Assembly (NCBI GenBank): GCA_023396535.1
Contig: JAEWWD010000288.1
Span: 1-11,764 of the forward strand
DNA from: Bacillota bacterium
GTDB lineage: Bacteria; Bacillota; Clostridia; Christensenellales; CAG-138
DNA length: 11,764 bases
Reading direction: 5' to 3'
Shown here: positions 1-7,651 of the stretch, piece after piece
How the letters are laid out: each line of letters opens with the position of its first letter
How positions within the stretch are numbered: position 1 is the first letter of the stretch
Notes under the pieces: model-generated
Seen by the model: the letters and a program-made list of their open reading frames with translations, nothing else
The model's database searches: none
Told to the model about the DNA's origin: nothing
Program-made: the position numbers and the translations under genes

Positions 1-214
1 TAGAATAGCCGGTACCGGGGCCGCTGCGCACATTGACATTGGCCGTCGCCTGCACATACGCTGTTGTCGCGAGCACCTGTACGTCGTCAGAGGCGGCGCA
101 GACGATTACGGTATACGCATCGCCGGAGGCGGGGGCGGCGAGCGCCGGCGCACAAAACGCAAACGCAGCCAACAGGATAAGGGCTGCCGCGGTAATTTGC
201 ATCATTCGCTTCAT
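1..214 (-). CDS. Exported SH3b-domain protein, N-terminal fragment (cut by window edge)
   Basis: Reading leftward from the ATG at 214-212, an open frame of 71 codons runs off the window. Residues 1-26 form a typical signal peptide: a basic start (MKRMM), a hydrophobic core, and a likely cleavage site after A-L-A at residue 26. Residues 57-71 read ATANVNVRSGPGTGY, the hallmark start of a bacterial SH3 (SH3_3) domain, which in exported proteins usually binds cell-wall peptidoglycan and often accompanies lytic or amidase domains. The rest, including any catalytic domain, lies outside the window. A GAGGAG ribosome binding site sits about ten bases upstream of the ATG, and a promoter is visible further up. 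A cysteine at residue 21 lies in the hydrophobic stretch but follows F, so it is not a lipobox. Start and SH3 motif are directly visible; a wall-associated role is inferred. Confidence 0.8.
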   Translation of the reverse strand, partial: MKRMMQITAAALILLAAFAFCAPALAAPASGDAYTVIVCAASDDVQVLATTAYVQATANVNVRSGPGTGYS

Positions 215-246
215 CGTGTTCCATCTCCTCGCTTTGGCTTTCGTTT

Positions 247-276
247 ATCATAACATCCATAAAAGGGTATTGCCAA
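247..276 (-). promoter_or_regulatory. Sigma-A-type promoter of the SH3b gene
   Basis: On the minus strand TTGGCA (276-271) and TATGAT (252-247) are separated by 18 bases, each one mismatch from consensus. A TG lies one base upstream of the -10, giving an extended -10 element. It lies about 33 bases before the SH3b start codon. The promoter is seen only as a sequence match. Confidence 0.6.
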
Positions 277-542
277 TGAACAAACGATAAATAAACCGCC
301 TGTTTTTGGCCAGTTATGGCCTATTTATGCTTTATTGATGGAAATACAGGAAGATGAAGGAAATAACGCGAGTCTTTCATTTTGCAGATGCGCCATTGGA
401 TGCTTGCCGGTACCGCCGGGGAGGCTGCAAACTTTGTACCGAGGGGATATAACGACAAGAAGCGTTACGACTGACCTTCGTTGTGTCAGGATATAATAGA
501 TAATATAGATAAACTGGTGATACGCTAAAGGAGACGAAGATC
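277..542. other. Intergenic region without a convincing gene
   Basis: Together with the promoter to its left, this forms a gap of about 330 bases between the divergent SH3b gene and the small gene at 543. It is AT-richer than the core genes. A 76-codon minus-strand frame (377-607) overlaps the start of the downstream gene and has no recognisable protein character. I see no tRNA, no strong hairpin with a T-run, and no recognisable riboswitch. A possible plus-strand promoter at its right end is listed separately. Confidence 0.5.
471..497 (+). promoter_or_regulatory. Possible weak promoter for the gene at 543
   Basis: A perfect TATAAT lies at 492-497, preceded by CTGACC at 471-476. The spacer is only 15 bases, so the -35 match is poor. 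The surrounding AT-rich run (492-511) offers other -10-like hexamers, so the exact element is uncertain. Confidence 0.3.
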
Positions 543-815
543 ATGAGCTTATTCGGTAGGAAAACTGTTCCGGAATGGGCATCGCTTTTTGCGGAAAAAG
601 AGCACATTGCTTTTATTGCGGCACTAGAATCTTACTTTCGAAAAACGCTTAATCTTGCATATGAGATTCATGATGGTGTAGCCTTACCTGATAAAACAAA
701 TATGGACTTGGGGCTTCTCAATCTGGCGCAGGTATGCAAACATAATAAAATACGAGAATATCCCGAAATCATTTCCGGTCACTTCAACGCCATGATAGAA
801 GCTTATAAGTTTTAA
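543..815 (+). CDS. Hypothetical protein, 90 aa, probably truncated by a nonsense mutation
   Basis: The start is well supported by AAAGGAG at 527-533, nine bases before the ATG. The product is soluble, with no signal peptide or membrane segment. It has an amphipathic, mixed-charge sequence with a short conserved-looking core, GLLNLAQVCKHNK, at about residues 58-70. I cannot assign a function. The layout (small aromatic/basic start, then EWASLF, then a GLLNLAQ-type core) resembles my memory of longer uncharacterised Firmicutes proteins, but I cannot name the family. Base composition is visibly AT-richer than in the neighbouring genes, which suggests different origin or relaxed constraint. The TAA at 813-815 is followed by 44 further in-frame sense codons (see the next entry), so this ORF is probably the front part of a broken gene rather than a complete small protein. 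Confidence 0.55.
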   Translation: MSLFGRKTVPEWASLFAEKEHIAFIAALESYFRKTLNLAYEIHDGVALPDKTNMDLGLLNLAQVCKHNKIREYPEIISGHFNAMIEAYKF

Positions 816-950
816 AAAAGAATTGAAAAAATCGAGAATAATTTTGATCAGGTAAAACAGTATATTGGGGCTGCCGCCCAACCTGTTTCAATCAAATCTG
901 GCGATTCATTCGCCGGATTTGCGGAAAATGCCGCCATGAGCGCATTTTGA
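816..950 (+). pseudogene. In-frame continuation of the gene at 543 beyond its stop codon
   Basis: Directly after TAA 813-815 the same frame stays open to TGA 948-950. It begins KRIEKIENNFDQVKQYIGAA, a charged helical sequence that continues the style of the upstream helix (FNAMIEAYKF). A single CAA-to-TAA change would explain the stop. After about position 873 the reading becomes less protein-like (AAAQPVSIKSGDSFAG) and coincides with hairpin-forming DNA, so the original 3' end has probably been lost or replaced. There is no ribosome binding site for separate translation. The open frame is seen directly; decay is inferred. Confidence 0.45.
894..920. repeat. 11-bp inverted repeat (hairpin)
   Basis: Arms 894-904 (AAATCTGGCGA) and 910-920 (TCGCCGGATTT) pair over 11 positions with one G-T wobble around a five-base loop. 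Only three T residues follow on the plus strand, so it is at best a weak terminator for the small gene. A second, looser inverted repeat follows at 925-931 (AAAATGC) and 942-948 (GCATTTT). Confidence 0.5.
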
Positions 951-962
951 CCTACAGAAGCC

Positions 963-995
963 TCACCGGCACGGTCCGTAGGACCGTGCCGGTGA
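963..995 (-). terminator. Hairpin at the end of the mfd operon
   Basis: The arms 963-977 and 981-995 are perfectly complementary over 15 bases (TCACCGGCACGGTCC and its complement) with a three-base loop. On the minus strand the stem starts three bases after the mfd stop codon (TAA, 1001-999), the expected place for an operon terminator. No run of T follows the stem on the minus strand, so it lacks the second half of a classical intrinsic terminator and may serve as a weak terminator or an mRNA 3'-end stabiliser. Confidence 0.6.
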
Positions 996-998
996 CAT

Positions 999-3900
999 TT
1001 ATACGCATCCTCCCAGCGCCTCGAGAAGCGGCGGCAGGGCGCGCAGCATTTCCTCCACGTCCGCGCCGGGCTTTTTATAAAGCAGGGATACCGTTTCGCC
1101 GGGCAATACCTGCGCGCCGAACGCGGTAACAGCCTGCAGCATGCGCGCGCCGTCGAGCTGCGCCTGCTGGTGGAACGCCATGCGCGCCGTACCCTCGCGC
1201 ACGGTCAGCGTCAGTATCTGAGCGCGAGCGCACAGCGCCTTGACCAGCGCGATATCCATAAGGTTCTGCGTAGCGGCCGGTATATCGCCGAAGCGGTCCT
1301 CCATTTCCTCCTGCACGTCGAAGAGCATATCGCGGCCTGTGATGAGCGCGATGCGCTTGTACATGGAAAGCCGCTGCACCTCGCTTTTGATATAGCTCTT
1401 GGGGATGTGCGCGTCGATTGGGACGTCCACCGTCGTATCCATCTCGGGCGGAGCCTCCGGTTCGCCCCGCGCCTCGCGCACGGCGGCGGACATGAGCTTT
1501 GTGTAATACTCGTAGCCGATATCCGCGATATGCCCGTGCTGCTGCGCGCCCAACAGACTGCCCGCCCCGCGTATTTCCAAATCCCGCAGCGCTATCTCGC
1601 GGCCCGCGCCAAACTTCGCGAATTCCGTGAGCGCCATCAGGCGCTTTTGCGCCACCTCCGTAAGAGCTCTGTCGCGCATGAATGTGAAGTACGCGTACCC
1701 GAGCCGGGAAGAGCGCCCCACCCGCCCGCGCAGCTGGTAAAGCTGCGAAAGGCCCATGCGGTCGGCTTCCAGCACGAACAGGGTGTTGACGTTCGCAATA
1801 TCCAGCCCGTTTTCTATGATGGTGCTGCACAGCAGCACGTTGTAGCGGCCTTCCATAAAATCCAGCATCACGCGCTCGAGCGCCCGCTCGTTCATCTGCC
1901 CGTGCGCAAAGGCGATGTTCGCTTCGGGCAGCAGCGCGCGCAGATGCTCCGCGTAGCGCTCCATCCGGTGCACCTGGTTATATACGATATAGCATTGCCC
2001 GCCGCGCGAGAGCTCCTTGCGGATGGCGTCGCACAGCAGCGTGTCGGAATATTCGAGCACATAGGTCTGCACGGGGTATCGGTCCTCGGGCGGCGTATCG
2101 ATGACGCTCATGTCACGTATGCCGATCATGGACATGTGCAGCGTGCGGGGGATGGGCGTGGCCGTGAGCGTCAGCACGTCCACATTGGTCTTGAGCGTCT
2201 TGATCTGCTCCTTGTGGCCCACGCCGAAGCGCTGCTCCTCGTCGATGACGAGAAGTCCTAAATCCTTGAATTTGACGTCCTTGGCGAGCAACGCGTGCGT
2301 GCCCACCACTACGTCGACGGTACCGGCCGCGAGCGCCTGCTTGGTTTGCTTAATCTCCTGCGCCGTTTTGAAGCGGGAGAGCAGCGCCACGCGCACGGGG
2401 AAGCCCGAAAAACGGGTTGAAAGCGTGTTGTAGTGCTGCTGCGCGAGTATGGTGGTGGGTACGAGGAACGCTACCTGCTTACTATCCTGCACGGCCTTGA
2501 ACGCGGCGCGCAAAGCCACCTCTGTTTTGCCGTAGCCTACGTCGCCGCAGAGCAGACGGTCCATCACGCGGCCGCTTTCCATATCGCGCTTGATTTCCGC
2601 AAGGCTTTGCAGTTGATCGGGCGTTTCCGTATAGGGGAACCGCTCCTCAAGCTGCCGCTGCCACGGAGAATCCGGCGAAAACGCGAAGCCGACGGTATCA
2701 TGCCGCGCCGCGTACAGCTTTGCGAGGTCGAACGCCAGCTCCTTGACGGCGCTTTTCGCGCGGCTGACCTGGCGCTGCCACTCGCTGCCACCCAGCCGCG
2801 AGAGCTTGGGTTCCTCATCGGAGCCAACGTATTTCTGCACGCGATCGAGCTGATCGGTGGGGATGTACAGGCGATCTCCGCCCATATATTCCATCAGCAG
2901 GTAATCGCGCGTATTGTCCTGCACCGTCAGCGCTTCCACGCCTACGAAGCGGCCTATGCCGTGCGTCTCATGCACGACGAGATCGCCCGGCCGAAGCTCC
3001 GAGAACATCAGCCGCGGCTTGCTTGCCTGGCGGCGTTTTGCTGTGGTCGTGCGCGTAAAGCCGAATAGCTCGGCCTCCGTCAGTACAGTCAGCCGCAGCG
3101 ACGGGTATGCAAACCCCTGCGGAAGGCTTTCTTCCAATATCAGCGCCTCAGAGCGCACGGGCGGGCGAATAAGCGCTGTGGCACGGGCCGTTTCGCAGCC
3201 CTCGTCCAGAAGCTGCTGCTGCAGGCGCTGCGCGTGCGCGCCCGCATACAGCAGCAGGGCCGCGCCTGTGCGCCGCGCAAGCGCGATATCCCGCGCAAGC
3301 TCCGCGCGCTCGCCGGGATACTGCGGCGCGGGGCGCGCGTCGAACTGCACGCTCTCCCTCGCGCGTACGCGCGCGTAGCTTCGCGTCAGCGTAAACAGCA
3401 GCCCTGTGCGCGGCGTATGCAGCAACCGGAACAGCGCGTCGGGCGTCATTTGCAGCTCGGACTGCGCGGCAAGGCCTTCACCGCGGTCCAGCATGGCAGC
3501 GACGGATTGCAGGAACAGGCGGGAGGCGGACTCCACGGCTTCCTCCACGCGGTGCGGTTCCTCCACCAGTATGGGCGCGTCCGCGGGGAGATAGTCGAAT
3601 ATGCTGTGCGCGCCTTCGTACAATACGGGCAGCAATGCTTCCGCACCGGGGCAGGCGCGGCCCTGCTCAAACGCCGCGCGCTGCGCGTCAAAGCCCTTCG
3701 CGCCATGTATGGCGGAAAGCGCGCGGGCGATCACCGCCGCGTCCTGCGGGGCTTCGGTGGCGGGAGGAAGAAGCAGTTCTTCAACGCGCTCAAGCGAGCG
3801 CTGGCTGACCGGGTCGAACAGGCTCATGCGGTCGACTTCGTCGTCGAAAAACTCGATGCGGCAGGGCTGCTGCGCGTGCGGCGGGTATACGTCGAGTATA

Positions 3901-4436
3901 TCTCCGCGCAGCGCGGCCTGCCCCGGCCCTTCCACCAGCTCCACGATTTCATAGCCCGCGTCGCTCAGTGCGGCCAACAACTCCCGGGGCGGGCGTATAT
4001 CCCCCAAATGCAGCGTATGCGCGGCGCGGCGCAGTACGTCCGGCGGCGCAAGACGCTGCAGCACGGCCTCCGCCGATACGATGACGCCTATTTTCTCGCC
4101 GAGCGCGAGCCGAACCAGCGCGGAAATGCGCGCTTTTGCGCTCTCCCCTGAGGCGGCGTACGCATTGACGAGCGGAAGCTCGCGCGCTGGGAGCAGCACA
4201 ATATGCACTGAGAGCGCCGACGCTATCTGGTACAGTTTTTCGGCCGCCTGCTCGCCGGATGCGATCAGAAGCCCGCCGTGCGTTTCAGAGAGCGCCGCGA
4301 ACACATGCGCGCGGTGCGCTTCGGGCAAACCAAAAGCCGCCGCGGGACCTTCCGCGCCGGTCAGAATTTCAGATAGCCGATTGTATTCCGGCGATTCTAT
4401 GAGCACCTGCAGCAGCGGGTGCGCCGATTTGTTCAT
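999..4436 (-). CDS. mfd: Transcription-repair coupling factor Mfd
   Basis: Mfd is an ATP-driven DNA translocase that pushes RNA polymerase off DNA at lesions and recruits UvrA to start nucleotide excision repair. The 1145-residue product is of usual full length. In order: a UvrB-like N-terminal region to about 350 (including LRGDILDVYPP near 176-186); a CarD-like RNA-polymerase-interacting domain from about 474 (GDLVVHETHGIGRF, 484-497); the superfamily 2 motor with Walker A GDVGYGKTE (631-639), DEEQ (732-735), TAT (758-760) and QLRGRVGRS (901-909); then the C-terminal TRCF domain that masks the UvrA-binding surface. All key motor motifs are intact. The ATG overlaps the pth stop as ATGA, with GGAGGAGG just upstream, so translation is probably coupled to pth. 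It is the last gene of the ATPase-pth-mfd unit. Identification is secure. Confidence 0.98.
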   Translation of the reverse strand: MNKSAHPLLQVLIESPEYNRLSEILTGAEGPAAAFGLPEAHRAHVFAALSETHGGLLIASGEQAAEKLYQIASALSVHIVLLPARELPLVNAYAASGESAKARISALVRLALGEKIGVIVSAEAVLQRLAPPDVLRRAAHTLHLGDIRPPRELLAALSDAGYEIVELVEGPGQAALRGDILDVYPPHAQQPCRIEFFDDEVDRMSLFDPVSQRSLERVEELLLPPATEAPQDAAVIARALSAIHGAKGFDAQRAAFEQGRACPGAEALLPVLYEGAHSIFDYLPADAPILVEEPHRVEEAVESASRLFLQSVAAMLDRGEGLAAQSELQMTPDALFRLLHTPRTGLLFTLTRSYARVRARESVQFDARPAPQYPGERAELARDIALARRTGAALLLYAGAHAQRLQQQLLDEGCETARATALIRPPVRSEALILEESLPQGFAYPSLRLTVLTEAELFGFTRTTTAKRRQASKPRLMFSELRPGDLVVHETHGIGRFVGVEALTVQDNTRDYLLMEYMGGDRLYIPTDQLDRVQKYVGSDEEPKLSRLGGSEWQRQVSRAKSAVKELAFDLAKLYAARHDTVGFAFSPDSPWQRQLEERFPYTETPDQLQSLAEIKRDMESGRVMDRLLCGDVGYGKTEVALRAAFKAVQDSKQVAFLVPTTILAQQHYNTLSTRFSGFPVRVALLSRFKTAQEIKQTKQALAAGTVDVVVGTHALLAKDVKFKDLGLLVIDEEQRFGVGHKEQIKTLKTNVDVLTLTATPIPRTLHMSMIGIRDMSVIDTPPEDRYPVQTYVLEYSDTLLCDAIRKELSRGGQCYIVYNQVHRMERYAEHLRALLPEANIAFAHGQMNERALERVMLDFMEGRYNVLLCSTIIENGLDIANVNTLFVLEADRMGLSQLYQLRGRVGRSSRLGYAYFTFMRDRALTEVAQKRLMALTEFAKFGAGREIALRDLEIRGAGSLLGAQQHGHIADIGYEYYTKLMSAAVREARGEPEAPPEMDTTVDVPIDAHIPKSYIKSEVQRLSMYKRIALITGRDMLFDVQEEMEDRFGDIPAATQNLMDIALVKALCARAQILTLTVREGTARMAFHQQAQLDGARMLQAVTAFGAQVLPGETVSLLYKKPGADVEEMLRALPPLLEALGGCV

Positions 4437-5026
4437 GCCTCCTCCGGTTCCGTGTTCTTCTTCTTTTTATTGAATTTCGTCTGCGCGTCCAAAAGCCGGC
4501 CCTCCACGATGAGTATGGCGGCTTCCGCCGCGTTTTGGTAGGCCTGCGCCAAAAGCTCCTGCTCGTCTTTCGCGGGCTTGCCCAGCACATGCGCTGCGAG
4601 GTCGCGCCCCGGCTGCTGCTTGCCCACGCCTATGCGCACGCGCGGGAAACCTTCCTCGTTTTGCAGGCAGGCCAGTATTGAACGCATGCCGTTGTGCGTG
4701 CCCGCGCTGCCCGAGGCGCGTATGCGGATATCCCCTACCGGCAGATCGATATCGTCGTAAAGCACGATCAGCCGGTCGGGAGGGAGCTTGTAATAGGAAA
4801 CCAGCGACTGAACGGATTCGCCGCTCAAATTCATATACGTTTGGGGCTTTGCGAGTATGACCTTTTGGCCGTTGCAGTACCCTTCTCCTGTCAGCGCCCT
4901 GTGCGCGCGGCGGTTGACGGCGATAGTGAGACGTTCCGCCAGCGCGTCCAGCGCCAAAAAGCCCGCGTTATGGCGGGAGGCGCGGTAGGCGATGCCCGGG
5001 TTGCCCAAGCCCACGATCAAATACAT
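4433..5026 (-). CDS. pth: Peptidyl-tRNA hydrolase
   Basis: Pth cleaves the ester bond of peptidyl-tRNA released from stalled ribosomes, recycling tRNA in the cytoplasm. The 197-residue product has the normal length. It opens with MYLIVGLGNPG and carries the family's active-site residues: N9, H19 (SRHNAG), the KPQTYMNLSG segment with M65 and N66, D91 in LYDDIDLP, and H111-N112 in THNGM, matching E. coli N10, H20, D93 and H113-N114. The C-terminal tail is lysine- and glutamate-rich (NKKKKNTEPEEA). The start is fixed by AGGAGG (5040-5035), eight or nine bases upstream and lying inside the last codons of the ATPase gene. The ATPase stop is only three bases upstream of the ATG, and the pth stop overlaps the mfd start by four bases. 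In Bacillus the same gene is called spoVC and also lies close to mfd. Confidence 0.97.
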   Translation of the reverse strand: MYLIVGLGNPGIAYRASRHNAGFLALDALAERLTIAVNRRAHRALTGEGYCNGQKVILAKPQTYMNLSGESVQSLVSYYKLPPDRLIVLYDDIDLPVGDIRIRASGSAGTHNGMRSILACLQNEEGFPRVRIGVGKQQPGRDLAAHVLGKPAKDEQELLAQAYQNAAEAAILIVEGRLLDAQTKFNKKKKNTEPEEA

Positions 5027-5029
5027 GGT

Positions 5030-7381
5030 TTATGCCTCCTGCTTCAGTATGCGCATAACGATGCGCGACAAAACGGCAAGCGCCGGATAGCACAGCGCGG
5101 TTAGCGCTATGAACAGCCACGGCAGGGGAACGCCTGGCGTAAGCTCCAGAAGTCCCCTGAGGATGAACACGCCGGCGACGAACAGCCCCGCCATCGTCGC
5201 CACGAGTATGCCGCGCAGCTTTTCGAGCGGCAGGCAAACCCTGAGCAGCACGCACAGCCCGGCGACGCCCGCGAGATACACGCACAGTGTGTTGATTTCG
5301 GGGTAGCTCAACCCCATGCGTCTTCCCGCCAGGCTGGCGATGATCGCATACAGGAATATGATCAAAGCGCCGGGCAGGGCATGCGCGAGCACGGAGCGGA
5401 GAAAATCGCCGCGTATGCGCGCGCGGCTGGGTTCAAGAGCTAGGAAGAAGGAGGGAACACCCACCGTCAGCGCGCCGATCAGCGTTAGCTGTATGGGCTG
5501 GAACGGATACGAGAGCGAAAAAAGCACGCTCGACGCCGTCAGCAAAAACGAAAATATCGTTTTCACCAGAAACAGCGACGCGGTCCGCCGAATATTGTTG
5601 ACAACCCGGCGGCCCTCCATCACAACCCGGGGCAGTGCGGAAAAATCGTTCTCCAGCAGCACGAGCTGAGAAATCTGCTTGGCGGCGTCGCTGCCCGCCC
5701 CCAGAGCAACGCTGCAGTCCGCTTCTTTGAGCGCCAGCACGTCGTTTACGCCGTCGCCCGTCATGGCGACCGTATGCCCGGCGGCTTTGAGCGCCATAAG
5801 CAGCGCGCGTTTCTGCCGCGGCGATACGCGGCCGAATATCGTATAGTTTTCCGCCGCCTGCGCGAGCGCCTCTTCAGAAAGCGCCGACGCGTCCAGATAC
5901 GCGTCATGGCCGGGAAGGCCAAGCCTCCGCGCGATGGCGGATACCGTCAGCGGATCGTCGCCGGAAATGAGCTTCACCGTCACGTCCTGTTCCCGGAAGA
6001 ACCGCAGCGTATCCGCGGCGTCCGGCCGCAGCTCGTCGAGCAGTATCACGAGAGCGAGGGGGGTAAGCCCCGCCTGCTCCGGCGGGGGTGGCTCGCCTTC
6101 GACCGGCGCGGCTGTTGCGAAAAGCAGTACGCGGCGGCCTTCTCCGGCGGCGCGCTCCGCCTCTATCGAAAACGCCTCGGGAAGCGCCGGGCACAGCGCC
6201 TGCGCCGCGCCCATATAAAGGAGCGCCCCCTCAAACGATATGGCGCTGTACCGCCGTGCGGAGGAAAACGGGGTGATTGTAAGCTGCGCGCCGTATGCGG
6301 CAGTCTCCGCGCCGCCAAGACGCTCATGCAGCGCGCGGGCGGTGGCGTTATCCCGGGGCAAAGCCTGCACAAAAGCGGCGATAGCCTTTTCGGCTTCCAC
6401 TCTGCCCGTCTCATCGGGCGTCCAGACGCGGTCGACGCGCAGGTTGCCCGTGGTCAGCGTACCCGTTTTATCGAGACACAGCATATCTACGCGCGAAAGC
6501 GTTTCGATGCAGTACAGCTCCTGTACCAGGGTTTTTCTTCTTGAAAGCGCAATCACGCCCGCGGCGAGCGATATGCTGGTCAGCAGCATTAAGCCGGACG
6601 GAATCATGCCGATCATGGCGGCGGCGGCCTGTTCCACCGCGTTTTGCAGCGGGTGCCGCAGCTCGAAATACGCGCGCAGGAACAGTAATGCGCCAAGCGG
6701 CAGTACGATGGAGCCGCAGAACCGGATGATGCGCCGAAGCGCCCGCATGAGTTCGGAATCGAAACGCCTGTAGCGGCGTGCTTCCTGGGCAAGGCGCGCC
6801 GCGTAGCTTTGTGCGCCCACGCTGTCCGCACGCGCGCATACCGAGCCGGAGACTATGAAGCTGCCCGAAAGCAGCCTGTCTCCCGCTTGCCTTAGCTGCG
6901 GATCGGACTCCCCCGTCAAAAGGGATTCGTCAATTTCCGCTGCGCCGCTTAATACCACCGCGTCCGTCGGGATCTGCTTGCCGGGGCCGAGACATACGAC
7001 GTCGTCCAGCACGATGCGTTCCGTCGATATCTCTTCTTCACGGCCGCCGCGTATCACCGTTGCGGTGGGAACGGAAAGCACGCTCAGCTTTTCCACGGCC
7101 CGCTTGGCGCGCAGTTCCTGTACGACGCCGATAAGCAGATTGGAAAGCACTACGCCCATAAACAGCATGTTGGCGTAGGATTTTACAAGCAGCAGCGATA
7201 CGAATATCCCCGCGTTGAGGGCGTTGAAAAACGTGCAGATATTGTCCCGCAGTATCTGCGCGAGAGGTTTGCTTACCCGGGGGGGCTGCTCATTGATAAG
7301 GCCCGCCTCTTCGCGATCACGTACCTGCCGCGCCGTGAGCCCGTAAGCGGCGTCCGGCATGAAGCGCTGCGGCTGTTGCAT
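5030..7381 (-). CDS. CtpE-like cation-transporting P-type ATPase
   Basis: A 783-residue P-type ATPase that would use ATP and an aspartyl-phosphate intermediate to move a cation across the membrane. Visible parts: two N-terminal helices (about 51-66, 70-90); actuator loop with TGES (156-159); a helix pair around 218-279 containing PSGL (261-264); phosphorylation site DKTGT with D304; a compact nucleotide-binding region (about 320-440); hinge motif TGDGVND (541-547); and six C-terminal helices (about 602-775), giving ten in total. GVPSFFLALEPSRAR (641-655) and LVQELYCIETLSRVD resemble the CtpE subgroup, whose mycobacterial member has been linked to calcium transport. No heavy-metal-binding domain or CPC motif is present, which argues against copper or zinc export. 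The substrate is inferred, possibly Ca2+. The ATG has AGGAGG at 7393-7388 and follows a clear promoter. It is the first gene of the unit with pth and mfd. Confidence 0.93.
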   Translation of the reverse strand: MQQPQRFMPDAAYGLTARQVRDREEAGLINEQPPRVSKPLAQILRDNICTFFNALNAGIFVSLLLVKSYANMLFMGVVLSNLLIGVVQELRAKRAVEKLSVLSVPTATVIRGGREEEISTERIVLDDVVCLGPGKQIPTDAVVLSGAAEIDESLLTGESDPQLRQAGDRLLSGSFIVSGSVCARADSVGAQSYAARLAQEARRYRRFDSELMRALRRIIRFCGSIVLPLGALLFLRAYFELRHPLQNAVEQAAAAMIGMIPSGLMLLTSISLAAGVIALSRRKTLVQELYCIETLSRVDMLCLDKTGTLTTGNLRVDRVWTPDETGRVEAEKAIAAFVQALPRDNATARALHERLGGAETAAYGAQLTITPFSSARRYSAISFEGALLYMGAAQALCPALPEAFSIEAERAAGEGRRVLLFATAAPVEGEPPPPEQAGLTPLALVILLDELRPDAADTLRFFREQDVTVKLISGDDPLTVSAIARRLGLPGHDAYLDASALSEEALAQAAENYTIFGRVSPRQKRALLMALKAAGHTVAMTGDGVNDVLALKEADCSVALGAGSDAAKQISQLVLLENDFSALPRVVMEGRRVVNNIRRTASLFLVKTIFSFLLTASSVLFSLSYPFQPIQLTLIGALTVGVPSFFLALEPSRARIRGDFLRSVLAHALPGALIIFLYAIIASLAGRRMGLSYPEINTLCVYLAGVAGLCVLLRVCLPLEKLRGILVATMAGLFVAGVFILRGLLELTPGVPLPWLFIALTALCYPALAVLSRIVMRILKQEA

Positions 7382-7410
7382 AGGTTTCCTCCTGTTGTAC
7401 GCCTTGCACC

Positions 7411-7439
7411 ATTATACATTGTAATATGCACAGAAACAA
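7411..7439 (-). promoter_or_regulatory. Promoter of the ATPase-pth-mfd operon
   Basis: On the minus strand TTGTTT (7439-7434) and a perfect TATAAT (7416-7411) are separated by 17 bases. The -10 ends about 30 bases before the ATPase start codon. No obvious operator or riboswitch lies between promoter and gene. The -35 matches consensus in only three strong positions. Confidence 0.6.
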
Positions 7440-7560
7440 TTGCCGTCCGCCCGTGTTCATCATGGCAAGGACAATCCTGAACGGCTCGTATCCGTGAAAG
7501 TTACGTAGGTGCAGTAGACAGTCCGTATAAAGTGCCACAGTTTGTTTACAGGATTATGCG

Positions 7561-7589
7561 TTGCATCGGTCAAACGAAATGGGTATAAT
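7561..7589 (+). promoter_or_regulatory. Promoter of the foldase lipoprotein pair
   Basis: TTGCAT (7561-7566) and a perfect TATAAT (7584-7589) are separated by the optimal 17 bases. The -10 ends 62 bases before the ATG at 7652. It is divergent from the ATPase promoter about 120 bases away. The sequence between the two promoters shows no strong hairpin or recognisable operator. Confidence 0.7.
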
Positions 7590-7651
7590 GGGATAGCCGT
7601 GAATGTGGTTGTTTGGCCGTTTTCACAGGAAAAACAAAGGAGAATGCGCTG

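Noticed and set aside
33..290. 85-codon plus-strand frame at the left edge
   Set aside because: The opposite strand carries a signal peptide, SH3 motif, ribosome binding site and promoter; this frame is its shadow.
1170..2261. 363-codon open frame on the plus strand inside mfd
   Set aside because: It lies antisense to intact Mfd coding sequence. Its His/Arg/Ala-rich content is typical of a mirror frame in GC-rich DNA, and it has no ribosome binding site.
3234..4151. 305-codon plus-strand frame inside mfd
   Set aside because: Antisense shadow of the UvrB-like part of Mfd, with arginine- and alanine-rich low-complexity content and no recognisable domain.
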